The notes: generated from the sequence alone by a model not told the origin. A stretch of DNA of 64,000 nt from Gymnopus androsaceus JB14 (GCA_009733575.1 ML769421.1:277355-341354); one strand, 5' to 3'. Counted from the first letter of the stretch, positions 47,996 to 60,132 are shown. Translations and numbers: made by a program.

Positions 47996-48509
47996 GCGCA
48001 ACAGACCCTACTGCTACTAGGTAAATTGTTTTTTTAAATCTATTCCAATGCTTTTTCTCAGGTTTTTAACAGCAAAGTCACGGCAGAGGCCACTCAGCCA
48101 GTCGACGCGTCACCCAACGACAAAGGCAAAGGCAAAAGCAAAGCCCCAAAAGAAGACGAGTCCATGGAAGACGACGATGAGGACGACGAAGATGAGGACG
48201 ACGACGATGATGATGAGGAAGAGGAAGAAGACGACGAGGTTCGTCGTTGGTCGCGTCCAAACGCGTGACTTTCGCGCTGACAACTTTTTCTAGGACGAAG
48301 AGGACGAGTCTATGACGGAAATCGACCCCTCTATGATTGTAGGTCGTCGTACACGCGGCATAAAAGTTCGTCTACCATTTTCCTATCGTTTTCCATTGTT
48401 TGACGCGTCTAAAAAGGTCGACTATACCTCCAAAGAAGCTCTCGAGAAGGCTGGCTTGAAAGACCAGAAAGATGATGAAGATGATGATGAAGAAATGAAG
48501 GATAACTGA
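47996..48509 (+). CDS. CHZ1: Histone H2A.Z chaperone CHZ1
   Basis: Nuclear chaperone that hands H2A.Z-H2B dimers to the SWR1 remodeller. Four exons: MSTSATDPTAT, then a low-complexity acidic part (KEDESMEDDDEDDEDEDD), then DEEDESMTEIDPSMIVGRRT and, after a 57-nt intron, VDYTSKEALEKAGLKDQ. The CHZ motif is IDPSMIVGRRTRGIKVDYTS. The ATG at 47996 follows an A-rich leader. The tail is again acidic (DDEDDDEEMKDN). It diverges from the gene at 47664, with about 330 bp between. Confidence 0.93.
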
Positions 48510-51239
48510 AAGGAATAACGTTGGTCGGCTAATCATATCAGTCGCGCGTCTTGCGTTTTCCTTTTATCCGAACCCGAAATCGTCGTGCAAGCTTTTTTAT
48601 TACTTTTTTTTTTTTGTTATTCTCCGTTTAAACGGCGTTCCGCTCAACCGTCTTTTTGCTAAAACATCCGTTTGCTGTTCAGATATTGTCGTTCAAGTAC
48701 GTACTTACTCACATGTTGTACATGTACCTCTTGTACATCTCCTACTCTGGAAATGAAACTCGACTAGTTGTTGTCGACAATTCACTTTCGTTCCTGCGGC
48801 GTTTTATTTACAACCACCATGGGCTATCTACACTGCTTCGAGCTTCAACCATCATTGGTCAGGCGACTAGCGTCGAACAAAACGCTCACGATGTCCAAGT
48901 CTTGGTTACCGACCATTCACCTTGGAGTAATGTCTTTGGCTTCTCGTCTGGGTCCAAGGGTGTAGAATCATCAGATCGTACCTAGTCTCTCCGAAAACAT
49001 CAATGCGCAAAACCTGCTCCACTGGTCACAAGAACATGGACAGTCGCACGACGTATCCCCTCTCACCGTTTGTGCGCTGCATGATGCTCACGTCGACCTC
49101 CTGAGCACACGTTGGTGACAACACAAAACTCCACATGGAAAAGCGAGCTGACAACTCTCTTTAAATTCCTGTGATTCCACACAATGTCTACAGACTCGGG
49201 ATTGACGTGGAGGGCTAGAGCTACGGCGCAGAGTGCCACTGCTGATCCTGTTCGCTTTTTGGCAGATGCGGGCGTCCTGTTATGGGTAAATTAAAGAAAA
49301 GGTTAAATGAAATATCCTATCCTTGGTTTTCTTCAATGCCAGTCTCTGCATCTGAATCTTTCTCTGTTCGATATTCATCATAGGACCCCCCCTTCTTCGA
49401 TGGCCCCGAGCCCGTGGGCCAAGGTGCCGTCATTTGGCCATCCTACGAGTTAATCGGATTCAGAATCATTCTCATACTCATTCTCCGCTTTTCCGGACAA
49501 AACCGAAGAACAGAACAGAACAAGTTGCACATATACCACACCCGCTCCAAAGGTTCCTTGACGGAAAGACTCGGGTCCTCGGGTCCTGACTCTTCTACGG
49601 CACGACATACATATCGTCATTCGTCAAAAAAAAACAGGTCCAGTACCTGAGGGGGTGGGATGCAATCACCCTTCGACTCTTTGTCTCCCAGGTTAAGATC
49701 GCTTACGGCTAAACGCGGTTAGAACCCGAACTCCAAGCAGGTGAAAAAACTTTAGCAACTTCAAGTACATGTGCATTGCGTATACAACTAAACTTGACTT
49801 GGGCATAACACTAATATAGCCGCAGAGCCGTACTTAGTGCGCCCATAGAACGTCATTTGCATCTTGATAATTCCTTTTCTAGATGGAACAAAAAAGTCCG
49901 AATAACGTATGGGCGCTGAACCTTGGCATAACGGTGTGCAGCGTGTAGTGGCCTACGACGGTACCGGGGATCGATTTGAGCTTACAATCCGTCCCGTCCT
50001 CTCTCTCTAGTCTCCAGTCCGACGATGATCTCAAATTAAAGCCTCCAAAACGGTAAAGATCGGTTTTACTGTATTCCAGGATCAGAATACTGTCCTGATA
50101 TACCCCTCAGACTGAGGCTCCAGTATACCGGGTCCGGTATCTATTTTATTCTCCTGCCGTGCGTACATATTTTACTCTAATAGCTTTTCCAGATAACACT
50201 AACCTCCAAGCCAATCTAGTACACCGCTTCCTGTGATATGTCTTCTCCCGAGATTGTACAAACGGTATCATTTATTACCTTGGAAATTCGTATTATCGTT
50301 GTCCTGGACAAAGACCACTTGACCCAAGGGGATGCCCGGATGCTTCGAGATCAAGATCACTCAGTTTGCGGTGTACATGTCGTTTCTAGTATTGGCGTAG
50401 GAGAAAGGTGTCGGAGAGAGTCGGGAGTCGCTACACTTTCGATACTTCGCGCTCCTTCTCCTTCAGAAATCCTGACTACTACATGGGCGCAGGTGCTCAA
50501 CTGTCAGTGGGATACGACTGGCTTCAGCAGTTGGACATTGGACATTGGACTTGAGGGAGCTTGACACGTACCATCTTTCACGAGTTACTCTGAAAAGTCT
50601 CCCGACCTCGAGCGCTTGACCAGGCAACTCGGAGTCATCTATATGAAAGGTTAAGCCCGCTACCAAATAAAACACTCCGAGACTGTCATGCCAGGTCGTG
50701 TCTTCCTAAAGCTTCCCCTTCCTAGCTCCATCAGGATTTTATAGAGAACAACAAGTCCCGTAATTTTCACTAGTATTGCCAGAGAATTCAATGAACTCGG
50801 TTTCTCGGAGGGTAAATCTGCCGACTACAGATAGGTACGCTTGATGTATATTTTATTCGCTGTTAATCCCAGTGCTGAAGCGCTGCGTTCAACCCTTTCC
50901 TAGTACACGCACATAGCGCGGAGACTCATCGAATCCCAAAGGTCGCGTTTCACTTTGTAAATATCCTCATGTTACAGTGCAGGCAAATATTTACATTCAG
51001 GATATGTGGACGCTCATACGTTCTTTCCTTTTGGAGATCTCCGAGAACTCCTCCCGAATACGAGTGCAAAGCCCGCGAAAGGCTCGGGAATGAGTAATTT
51101 CGCACTTCTTCCTCGTCAGTGTACGTTCTTTCGTTATTATTGTCATAAGTCTTCCTATAGCATGGTCCGTCTGTAAGTGTATATATGTTTTTTTTCGGCG
51201 TTTGGCGGTTTTTTTTTGACCGAGTTACTTCTTATATAG
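48510..51239. other. Poorly coding stretch with possible relics
   Basis: Two pieces look partly protein-like but in shifting frames. 48850-49110 has LSENINAQNLLHWSQEHGQ and VSPLTVCALHDAHVDLLS. 49184-49710 has MSTDSGLTWRARATAQSA and, after a possible intron, DPPFFDGPEPVGQGAVIWPS, later QYLRGWDAITLRLFVSQVK. No family is recognised, and they may be pseudogenes. 49750-51239 shows nothing. Confidence 0.35.
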
Positions 51240-51885
51240 ACAAACCCGCGGCCGCCATATCGAGACACTCGCGAATTTATAGGCCCGATAACTTCTGCAG
51301 GTGCACTCACCTAGCTACAGTCTCGCTAAAACGACTGGCACCACTTCCTAAAGGGAATTTCTGTTGCCAACCGTTGCATCATCTGGACAGAGTCTTCACC
51401 AGTCCCCGGGCCTGTTGTTCACCGAATATCTGTGTATACTACCGCGACTGAGTATTGAGGATGGCCCGCGGGAAGGTAAAGTATATACATTAGAAATTAA
51501 TGTGCGATACTTGCTACTGTTTATGGTGTAAGTTGAAGATAATACATGTAGAGTGAAATCGGTAATACTTGCGGTTCATGCCATGCCATTCCTATTCCTC
51601 TTCATACTTTTCGGCCGTTTGACGCGGACGAAGAAGAGATGGTACGTAGTCGTAGTAGTCATCCTCGATTCCGTTTGCGCGGAGAGGAAGGATTCTTCTT
51701 GGTGCTCGACTTTGTTGGACTCGACTTACGCTCATTCGCGGTGGATTCTTTTCTTGGATTCGGGCAGTTCAGATGACGACCGCGGAAACCAAGTGGCAAA
51801 CTCAGTTACAACCCGATGCTGAAGTAGTCGATACGTCTCATCTCCCATATCAGGACCTGAACTAGCAGTGGCAACACACTAGGTG
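51240..51885 (-). pseudogene. 3' part of a duplicated DUF6697-like gene
   Basis: Matches 56490-57180, the 3' end and flank of the intact gene: GACACTCGCGAATT, GAGGATGGCC, CGGTTCATGCCA.GCCATTCC and GATTCCGTTTGCGCGGAGAG. The coding part retains HRVVTEF and SSSE.PESKK but then stops early. It ends exactly where the laccase 3' flank begins (about 51890). Confidence 0.85.
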
Positions 51886-52064
51886 AGCAATGTTATTGAC
51901 GATGAGGACGTAATCAGGCCTTCGAATCTATGTATAAATAAATATATTTGAGACTTAGATATCTATACATGCGACACATGATAAGAGAAGGGAGAAGAAA
52001 ATTATATAGGCAAAACCATCGAGGAATTCCCAGGAAAGGATGGAGGCATCTTTGGCTCCAAGTT

Positions 52065-54954
52065 TTACATTGTGGGTCCTCCATCTCCACCAAGTTGGGC
52101 TGGAGTCAAACTATCGTAAATGGGGCAAAGCTGGTCCCAATCCTCTGTTTAAAAACATTTGATTCAGTACTAATGAGCACATAAAAATCAGCCAAAATCG
52201 TACCCGGGGTAGGGTTGGAAGCAGTTTCTTGCGCATCCGTTCCTTGTGCAAACACAATTGCGAAACCACTGTATAACCATTGTCAGAGACAGGTATAGAT
52301 CAGATATTGACTGAAACTCACGCTTCTAAATGGAAGTCGATGTGACTACACACAGCAAGGGCGAGTTAGAGTTTTTGAACAATCGAAAACAGCGTATTTC
52401 ACTTACCAATGCAAGAACCCTTGTTGCAAGAGCTAGTTAGTAAGTTCTGAAGGATAGGCAAAAATCTAGACTTACAGGGACCAGCATTACTAGTAAAGAA
52501 CCGAATCGTGACATTGTCCCCTGGCATACCAGTGTCGACAACATCTCGCTGCACAGGATTCTCAAAGTTATAAACATCGCTTCCAGCGGATCGGACAACA
52601 GAGAATGCTTGCTATATGGGCATGAGCACAAGAAAAAAAAACAATGACAATGACATACTCCGTGAAGGTGGAACGGATGCTAGAATTCATGTTAGTGAGT
52701 GATTCTGTGACAGTTACAAGTTTACTAACCGGTCCACCATGTTGGAAGACGAAGGTCGTGTTGAAGGTGAGTTGAATTGACGAGTTCAAAGGCAACTCGT
52801 AAACCGATCCGGTGGGAAGGAGAGCATCTGTAGTTGGAATATGTGAATATTAACCGATGAGGAATGTGGTCTCTACATACTTGCTGGTTGAGCTCCGCTT
52901 ATAATTTGAAGCAAGACAGGGACGCTAGGCGGGTGGAACTGAACGCCGTTTATGAAGAAGAAATTTCCCAATTGCGGAGTCCCGACTTCCTGCAAAGAGC
53001 ATGGTTGAGAAATGTAAAGACTCTCAGGAAAATGACTCACCCAGAACAACTGCAAGTTCATGGCTACGTCGACGTCATCTATGGTCGGTCCACCAGGCTG
53101 CAATTAGTGTTAGTTACGATAATAACCTGCTAATAGCAGAACTTACTGCTTGAGGGTTTACAAGAGGCTGCAGTAGGTCAGTCAAAATAAATGAGGAACA
53201 ATGTATTGCTCTTACATGAAGGTCGGTTTCAAGTAACTGTCTGCCTGGTACTGTCTGATTTACCGTAGGCTCTGCATCAGGTGCACCGACGTAGCGGAGG
53301 ATAGCACTGTTGATTCCACCATCGAAGAAATTCTTCGCAGCTCCTGCGACGTCGTTGACCTTGATCCCTGTAGTAGCGAGTATTAATCCTATGCGGACTG
53401 GAGGGACTGAAACCACACATACAATAGTTATCAATACTCTGGTTTGCAGTTAGCACAAAGGAGTATCGTTGAGCAACAAGAATTTGGAATCCGTCTGCTA
53501 CAACAGGTTCAGTTTCGATCCCATCAGCTTCGATGACCTTGATTCAAATTCGTTAATATCTTTCAGATATCAGAAGTGGTCTAATGCGTACGAGCATTGG
53601 ATGGAAATCGATTGAAACGTTCATGGGGTTGTCACATCCAGAGTGGATAGTACGCATGCGGTAACTTTATGTCAAAGGATGTTCAATATCGAAAAAAGTG
53701 AAAAGATTGTTTGGAGCTCACCGTAAGCCCTGTTGAACAGTAATCACGGACAATGGAGTAGGCTCTGTGCTGAACCAACTTCGTCCTAAAATTGTTTAGC
53801 CCTTTGTTACAGTCAGATAGGGCTAGCGTCTTTACCTAGACCGTTGATGAGTGTCGCGTTTGGAGTCCTGAACAAGGATTAAGAAAGCCGTGAAACATAG
53901 ACCGCGATAACCACTCACGTAGCACCTGCCACCATCTGCGTGGAAATAGCGTCTGCGAACCCATCTAGTAAGAGAGCACCTTGTTAAAGAATTGATCCTT
54001 ACGGTACCTACAAAACCATTTATGAGAAAGATGTGCAAACATAAGGAGACCAGGCTTACAATAATGAGAGTACAATGACAGTGCCATCTGAAATGTCGAC
54101 ATCATTAGATCTCTGGTTCAAAGAATAAAAAAGAAGCAAATCTAACCATCGTCGACATCGTACAAATGGCCAAGGGGATCGTCTGGGTCATAGATAATCA
54201 ATGCCCCAGTCAATTGGTCACAGTACTGGGTAGCTGTTGCGGAAATTCATTCCAGTTCATATTCGTACAGCATAGAGTAAATTTACCTAAATGCGAATGA
54301 TACTGAAGATTTGTCAAAGTCAAAAGACTGGCGAATCTAGAAGAAAACAGGAAAAACATACCCAGAATGTACCAGCTTGATCGGGTACATTGAATTCGTA
54401 TAGGAATGAGTGGTTGGCCGCTATCGGGCATTGGTTCACGAATGCACTGCGATTTCCGAGAAGCTAATAAGTAATTCATGAGATGAAATTATTGTGGCTG
54501 ACTACATACGGTCTATGAAAATGCATAAGTATGAAATTGAAAGTGGAAAAATCTTACATACCCGTCGGCCCAGTTGGAATGCTCCTGAAAGATCCCGTGC
54601 CAATGCTATACCGATGAAAAGTGAAAAGCTGACAACCCTGAAATGAGGACTATACGCACAATAGAGACACTCTCGAGCATAGTACTGTTGTTGAGCTCGT
54701 TCTGCAAGTTAATTTGGAAGGTATCACCCTGTTAGTTCATCGCGTTAGTATTGTTTCTCGGTGGACTCGCGCAAAAAAAGTACCTTCATCCCTGAGATGA
54801 TAGGGCCAGGGAGAGTGCCTCCAGCGGTGACAAAAGCACGATTGAAACCGTCAGGCTGAGCGAAGGCATTCTTGATGACCAAGTCTGTGACTGGGCCGAT
54901 GGAGGCTAATGCACCACCGAAGAGTGTAAGCAGAAGAGGGACTGGACGAAACAT
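52065..54954 (-). CDS. Laccase 4 (multicopper oxidase), inverted copy
   Basis: Same family and exon plan as lac1-lac3, on the opposite strand. The signal is [17 protein letters not shown], then [18 protein letters not shown]. Copper motifs HWHG, HSHL, HPFHLHG and [16 protein letters not shown] are all recoverable by splicing. Microexons in transcript sense are ACC (54512-54510) and GTACC (54007-54003). The tail is [20 protein letters not shown], ending DGGPTM, with the stop at 52065. The core promoter TATTTAA (55011-55005) lies about 52 nt before ATG. Sequence features ([15 protein letters not shown]) place it nearer lac3. No disruption found. Confidence 0.93.
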
Positions 54955-55004
54955 TGTGAAAACCAAGGAGGAATGGTCTGTAGTTCTTCGAAGAATGGGT
55001 CAGC

Positions 55005-55011
55005 TTAAATA
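55005..55011 (-). promoter_or_regulatory. lac4 core promoter (TATA-like)
   Basis: In transcript sense TATTTAAGCTGACCCATT, the same element as in lac1-lac3, at 51-57 nt before ATG. Confidence 0.6.
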
Positions 55012-55222
55012 CCCTTTCCAGAGAAATAACGCTAGTGAAAAAAAATCAGCTATGGTCTCTCCGAGGTTCCTAACGCCATACGAGGTAGCAGCTGCGAAAG
55101 GCATTATACTGGTTTAGCTGAAGCGCATGGATGCGGGAGGTTCCATTTCTCAAATGCTCCCACAGATTTCTGCATAAAAAAGTGTTCAGCGCGCACTTAT
55201 GAATTAGTAGTACGAAGAATTT

Positions 55223-55721
55223 TCACATCGAGCTGATGAAGAAGCAAGACTCGGACCTACAATTAATTGCAGACGCGTCGCGGTACCGATTGAACGAAAT
55301 AGTATCCTTAGATTTGATCAAAAACGGGAGCGCGTGAAAGTGATCTTCATATTGGCTCATATCGTTGCTTTGCAACACGAGAAGGCCAGCCTGACGTGCA
55401 AAATGCTTGGCCTTACTGTTCCAGCTGAAGGGATTGGACAGAAGCTCTGCAAAAATGTCTTGAGCGTAATTCCACTCCACCTGTGAGAATTTACAGAAAC
55501 TACCATCCAGTTAACATGAAGAAGAAGCAGGAAATGAAGAGGAAATGATCACCGTTTCGCCTCCGAACTTGTGTTGATCCTACTTATCAGTCGAGTCCTC
55601 GGTGCATTCGAATGAGATGGTGTCAATCTTGATGTTGAGAAACGACGTATCTGAAAAACAAAGACTTTCATTGGCAAGATCATGAAGACTTACGCTCCGC
55701 GTCCGTGGTCGATGCTTTCAT
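55223..55721 (-). CDS. ORF-X, unrecognised gene linked to laccases (best copy)
   Basis: Not recognised. A first exon ending near 55693 (GACCACGGACGCGGAGC then donor GTAAGT) joins, after a 46-nt intron, to TSFLNIKIDTISFECTEDST. A second intron (about 55580-55490, ending CTCACAG) leads to VEWNYAQDIFAELLSNPFSW, NSKAKHFARQAGLLVLQSN, DMSQYEDHFHALPFLIKSK, DTISFNRYRDASA and a Cys/Ser tail, with the stop at 55223. The C-terminal exon is open over 85 residues. The 5' end is unclear: more exons probably exist up to about 56060, where lac3 and lac4 flanks still match. It lies about 270 bp upstream of lac4 in the same direction. Confidence 0.45.
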
Positions 55722-56084
55722 CTTTCGACATTAAACAGCGCTAACCAAGGGTCCGAGGATGATCTGTGGGATACCCTCGGGACCGTAAGGTAGACCCAAT
55801 GAACTGGAATCTCCGAGTCCTTGGAACCGGTCCGCGCTCGGTTCATATACATACATGCCTTTTAGTGAACACCCCAAGCTGCATAGCTAGGAGGAAGGGA
55901 TGCGATTTTTCGGCGGAGAACTGAAATGGAATGTGATCGATTGAGCCCCGCAGAGGCGGCTTAAGGTAGCTTGAGGTCCTGTGAGGATGACAGATAATCA
56001 GAAGTGAGGAAGGAAGTCATTCATAGGATCCACCAATCAGAGTAAAGGCAAGAAGCGCAATGATTTCATGGATAAAGAAGGTCG
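55722..56084. other. 5' part of the ORF-X/lac4 module
   Basis: Matches the lac3 flank (30717-31010) and, more weakly, the lac1 flank (18220-18560). The left edge of the laccase module is about 56070, next to the DUF6697-like fragment. Confidence 0.6.
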
Positions 56085-56480
56085 CTCTCCGACAGAAGGA
56101 AACGTCGCAATCTTGACGCCGTCGATGGAATTTACTCATGAACTGCCGAGATAACGGGGTTGTCCTCTCCTTCGCCTCCCTGTTCTTTTCTGCTAGGTTT
56201 ATTGGGGCAGGGACCGAGTTGAAGTCGTTCCATTGCGGATCCTTTGGAATTGCGTTTCCAAGATAGTTGGACGGCTAGCTACTAGCTTTGGCCAAAAGGA
56301 AAGGAATGAGCAATCGTCGAGCCTACAGCGACTGTCTCTGCAAACCCACATTCTCGTATTTCTGAATCGTCTTCCAAGCTATTCTTTCCTTCTTCCAACT
56401 TCATGTCCACTTCATCTCAATAGGTTGAGCTCGCAGCAGCTTCGCTGAAGTGGGATCCTTTCGAATCTCTTTATCTTCCT
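56085..56480 (-). pseudogene. 5' part of a duplicated DUF6697-like gene
   Basis: Matches 57895-58190 of the intact gene: GAATTTACTCATGAACT, GGGGCAGGGACCGAGTTGAA and TCTCTGCAAACCCAC. It lacks the start region and the middle. Together with 51240-51885 it forms a single split copy interrupted by the laccase module. Confidence 0.85.
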
Positions 56481-56813
56481 TCCGTGTCCACTATACTTCT
56501 AGACACTCGCGAATTAATGGGCCTAATAGCTCTTCCACCTGCCCTCACCTCGCTACAGTCTCGCTAAATAGACTGACACGAGTCCCTAAAGGGAATCCTC
56601 TGTTGTCCAACGACATCATTTGGAAAGAGTCTTGAGTCTCCGGTGGGCCTGTTATTCATCGGATATCACCGCGGCTGAGCATTGAGGATGGCCTACGGGA
56701 AGTTAAAATATATACATTAAAAAATTATCTGCGATACTACTGCTTTCTCCTATACTGAATTGAGATAAATTCCTGTAGACCAGTACTAGAGCGAAATCGC
56801 AAATACTTACGGT

Positions 56814-58338
56814 TCATGCCACGCCATTCCTATTCCTCCTTGCTCTTTTCGGCCTTTCGAGCACCTCCGTTTGACCCGCCGACGCACGAGGGAGAGATGG
56901 CATATAGTCGTCGTCGTCGTCGTCGTCATCTCGATTCCGTTTGCGCGGAGAGGAAGAAGTCTTCTTGGTGCTTGACTTTGTCGTACTCGATTTTTTCGGG
57001 CTCGACTTCTGCCCACTCGCCTTGTTTGCGGTCGGATTCTTCTTCTTCGATTCGGATGACGACCGCGAGCGAGACCAACTTTCAAACTCGGTTACAACCT
57101 CATGCTGAAAGGTCTTGTCGTAGTGCACACATTTCATCTCCCAAATCAGGATGAACTAGAAGTAGCATAGGTGAGCATTGAATGCAGTATCCAGTGAAAA
57201 ACGGCTGACCTCCTCGCCCTCTTCGAAAGCTTTCCTTATTCTCTCCTGTGTTACAACTTGAACATTCTCTACACCCTCCTTTGCTTCCTGCACTCCCAAA
57301 TCATTCTGTTCTTCTTTCTGAGTAGGCTTATGGCCTAACCGCTCTTTCAAAGCTTGACGGGCAACCCTCAGGATTCCTTTTGCTCGCTGCACTTCACCCT
57401 CGACTCGCTGCACTTCCGCATCTACCTCTGCCACAGTAGGTTTACGACCTAATTGATCCTTCAGCAATAGGCGAGTACGAACAACAGTCGCCCATTCTCG
57501 CTCTGCAATATTTACCACCCAAGTCTTCCGAGTTGCCTGAGATCATTGGTTAGCTCACATTCTCAAGTCAAATAAAGTCTTCACCTCGGGTAATTGCTCC
57601 TTCCATTCCTGTACTGTTATAGCTCTGCAAAAGGCCAGCTTGTACTGTCCAACATATTGCCAAGTGTTCGACGAAAGTCGCGTAAACACCCTCATCGGTA
57701 CCTTCGACCACTCTGGAAAGTTTGCATCATCACCAGGACGTGCATCAACATTCTGGAGCCAGAACCTGTCAGAACTGAAGAATAAACCGGGGTTCCCTGC
57801 TACTGTTGGTGCCGAAGGGTTGAAATCCTTGTTGAGGTACATGAAATTGCGGTAGTGATGTTTGTCCATAAATTCTGTTCGCAGAGAAGGAAAAGTGGCA
57901 ATCATGTTGCCGCCGTAGAATTTACTCATGAACTCCCGAGATACGGGCGTATCCCTCTCTCTCTCTTCCCTGTCTTTCTCCACTGGGTTTGTTGGGGCAG
58001 GGACCGAGTTGAAATCGTAAAAACCTATTCCATCGAGGATCCTTTGCAGTTGCGTTGCCAAGATGATTGGAACTAGCAGTTCCTTTTTAACCTCCAGTTT
58101 TGGCTAAAACGAAAGCAATGAGCATTCGTCGAACCAACTGCAGCTTTCTCTGCAAACCCACGTTTTCGTATTTTTTGATTATCTCCCAAGCAACCTTCTC
58201 TTCATCTTCCGACTCCGTGTCCACTTCTGAAAGGCCATCATCATCTTCTCGTTTGAGTTCGCGCAAGTTAGGTTCGACTTGTTCGAGTTTCCATTCAATC
58301 GGTGGCTCTACATCTTCAGCCTTTATTCGGGTGGACAT
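56814..58338 (-). CDS. DUF6697-like protein with basic/acidic tail
   Basis: Starts MSTRIKAEDVEPPIEWKLEQ at 58338 and has an acidic stretch (LSEVDTESEDEEKVAWEI). The conserved domain follows: VSREFMSKFYGGNMIATFPS, HHYRNFMYLNKDFNPSAP, GNPGLFFSSDRFWLQNV, VPMRVFTRLSSNTWQYVGQY and ITVQEWKEQLPE. Next is a coiled-coil-like segment (VRTRLLLKDQLGRKPTVAEV, two such repeats). The last exon is MKCVHYDKTFQHEVVTEFES, then Lys/Ser-rich and poly-Asp sequence ending PKRARRNRNGVA. A nuclear location is suggested by the basic clusters. The family name is from memory. The biochemical role is unknown. Confidence 0.75.
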
Positions 58339-58805
58339 CTTGAAGCCTATTAAGAAAACCTTTGAACAGAAATTCAATTCCAGAGATGAAGGTTACCATA
58401 CCAGAAGTGAGCAATAAGTATCAAATAAGGAAGCAGGAAAACGTGTCAATGCAAAGTAATAGTACTACTAATAGTATATTCAAACCATACGAAAACAAAA
58501 ATGCGATAAAATTCCAGTCACAGCGCCTAATAATCATATGCATACTCATACACGATGCTGATATGCCATAATCGTACACATTACTCTCAAGTCCACATCT
58601 ATGCCTGACCTCTCAACGCGAAACTTTTTGCATTAACCAACCAAGCTCCCAGGCCACCGTGCTCCGTAATCAAACGACAGCCTGCTTCTCGAAAAAGTCA
58701 TCGTAATGGCGTCAGAGAATAGCTAGTCGATGTGTACAGCGATCCTGAGTGTGTAACGACGAAGAGAGCCCACTACCCCCATACACTCCTTCCCTTCAGT
58801 GAGGA
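58339..58805. other. Intergenic, no gene seen
   Basis: AT-rich gap between two minus-strand genes. It should contain the bZIP 3' UTR and the promoter of the DUF6697-like gene. Confidence 0.55.
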
Positions 58806-59522
58806 TCACTGAGGAGTAAGGTGACTCGCTGCCGCGATCAGAGTGGCGAGCGAGTGCAAGGGCTGAGTAGACGACGCAGCAGAAGCACCGTCATCCTTGT
58901 GCGGCGTGTCTCCGTTCGGAGCGGATGCGCCACTAGGAGCATTTTGCTTGCCATTGGCTACACTCGGAACATTGATTCCGAGTGTGGAGAGAGCAGCGTT
59001 CCACTCGCGCTCAAACTTGGTCATGCAAGCCTTCAAGGTCTCGTTCTCGTGTTTGAGCTTAACGACAAATTCCTCTTCCTCTACCTCCATATCGTCTGGA
59101 ATAGTATCCAGGGATGAAGTGGAGGTAATGGAGGCAAGCGATGAAGACTGGATGGATGATAGAGACCTGGAGGATGAGCTGATGGATGATAGGGAAGATT
59201 GGGGGGTCAAGTTTGGCGTCGGTGGGGTATGGCCAAGAGTCGTCGGAATAGTGTTTGCAGATGCTCCGAGAGCGGTTCGGAGGACTCGGACTTCATCTTC
59301 GAGCTCAGCTACTCGACCCTCAAGATAAGTAAGCCTCGCAGATTTTCGAGCTCGACATTTCTGAGAAGCAATTCTGTTTCTCTCTCTTCGATTGGTAGTG
59401 CGAAGAGACAGCGTTTCGGCACTAACATGAGTGTAATTGGGCTGAGGACCGGTGATGGGGGGACTGGTTTCCGTGTGGTTGGAAGCAGATGGCGTAGGGG
59501 AAGGTGAAGGAGAATTAGCCAT
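58806..59522 (-). CDS. bZIP transcription factor
   Basis: Single-exon gene from the ATG at 59522 (MANSPSPSPTPSASNHTETS). The basic region RRERNRIASQKCRARKSARL (N..A...CR pattern) is followed by a zipper LTYLEGRVAELEDEVRVL. A Ser/Thr-rich linker follows, then a second helix with hydrophobic heptads (VVKLKHENETLKACMTKFER). Total 238 residues. The fold and DNA binding are clear. The target genes are unknown, and it should not be assumed to control the laccases. Confidence 0.9.
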   Translation of the reverse strand: MANSPSPSPTPSASNHTETSPPITGPQPNYTHVSAETLSLRTTNRRERNRIASQKCRARKSARLTYLEGRVAELEDEVRVLRTALGASANTIPTTLGHTPPTPNLTPQSSLSSISSSSRSLSSIQSSSLASITSTSSLDTIPDDMEVEEEEFVVKLKHENETLKACMTKFEREWNAALSTLGINVPSVANGKQNAPSGASAPNGDTPHKDDGASAASSTQPLHSLATLIAAASHLTPQ

Positions 59523-60132
59523 CGGGAAATCTGAGAAAGAAGAAATCAGAGGAACCACTGTACGCCACTCAACAGGACAGAAGATGGTGGTCGATGAGGA
59601 AGAGATGAGTGATGATGAATCACAGGTGTCTCATGTTGATTCGCTAGTCTGACTCGTTTAAATATCACGTGCACCCCAAATTAGGACATTTTGACATTTT
59701 TGTGTTTGCTCTATACGACTCTTAACCAATATTGCTACGAATACAACTTCTTATCTTTCGAATAATAGGCAGATCAATGCGGTAGTAAGCCGAGTAAGTA
59801 CAAGTAAGTACAACAACAAAATCAATGGCAATGGCAAGGCCCACGCCGGCACAAGCATTTCTCAGGAATCTTCTGGAACAGAGACTAATAGAGAGCAACA
59901 TTCGCTCAAAATCTGACAGTCCAACAGCTGCCTACGTTCCTTCAAAGACAATTCAAGTTTTCTTCTAGTGACTCATCCGATCGCGGTACGTGAGCAATCC
60001 ATTGCTCATGGTACGCGACCTCAGTCACTTGCCAATCATATCAGAACTTGTCTAGATCCAAGGCTTTGAAGGCGAGAGATTGGACAGCGCGAGCCAATGA
60101 TAGCGGGAGTAGTAATACAAACTATACACACA
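59523..60132. other. Intergenic with kinase-flank repeat
   Basis: 59976-60080 resembles 61700-61800 (ATTGCTCATG.TACGCGA.CTCAGT, CCAATCAT, TCCAAGGCTT.GAAG). The region otherwise shows no gene. Confidence 0.6.
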
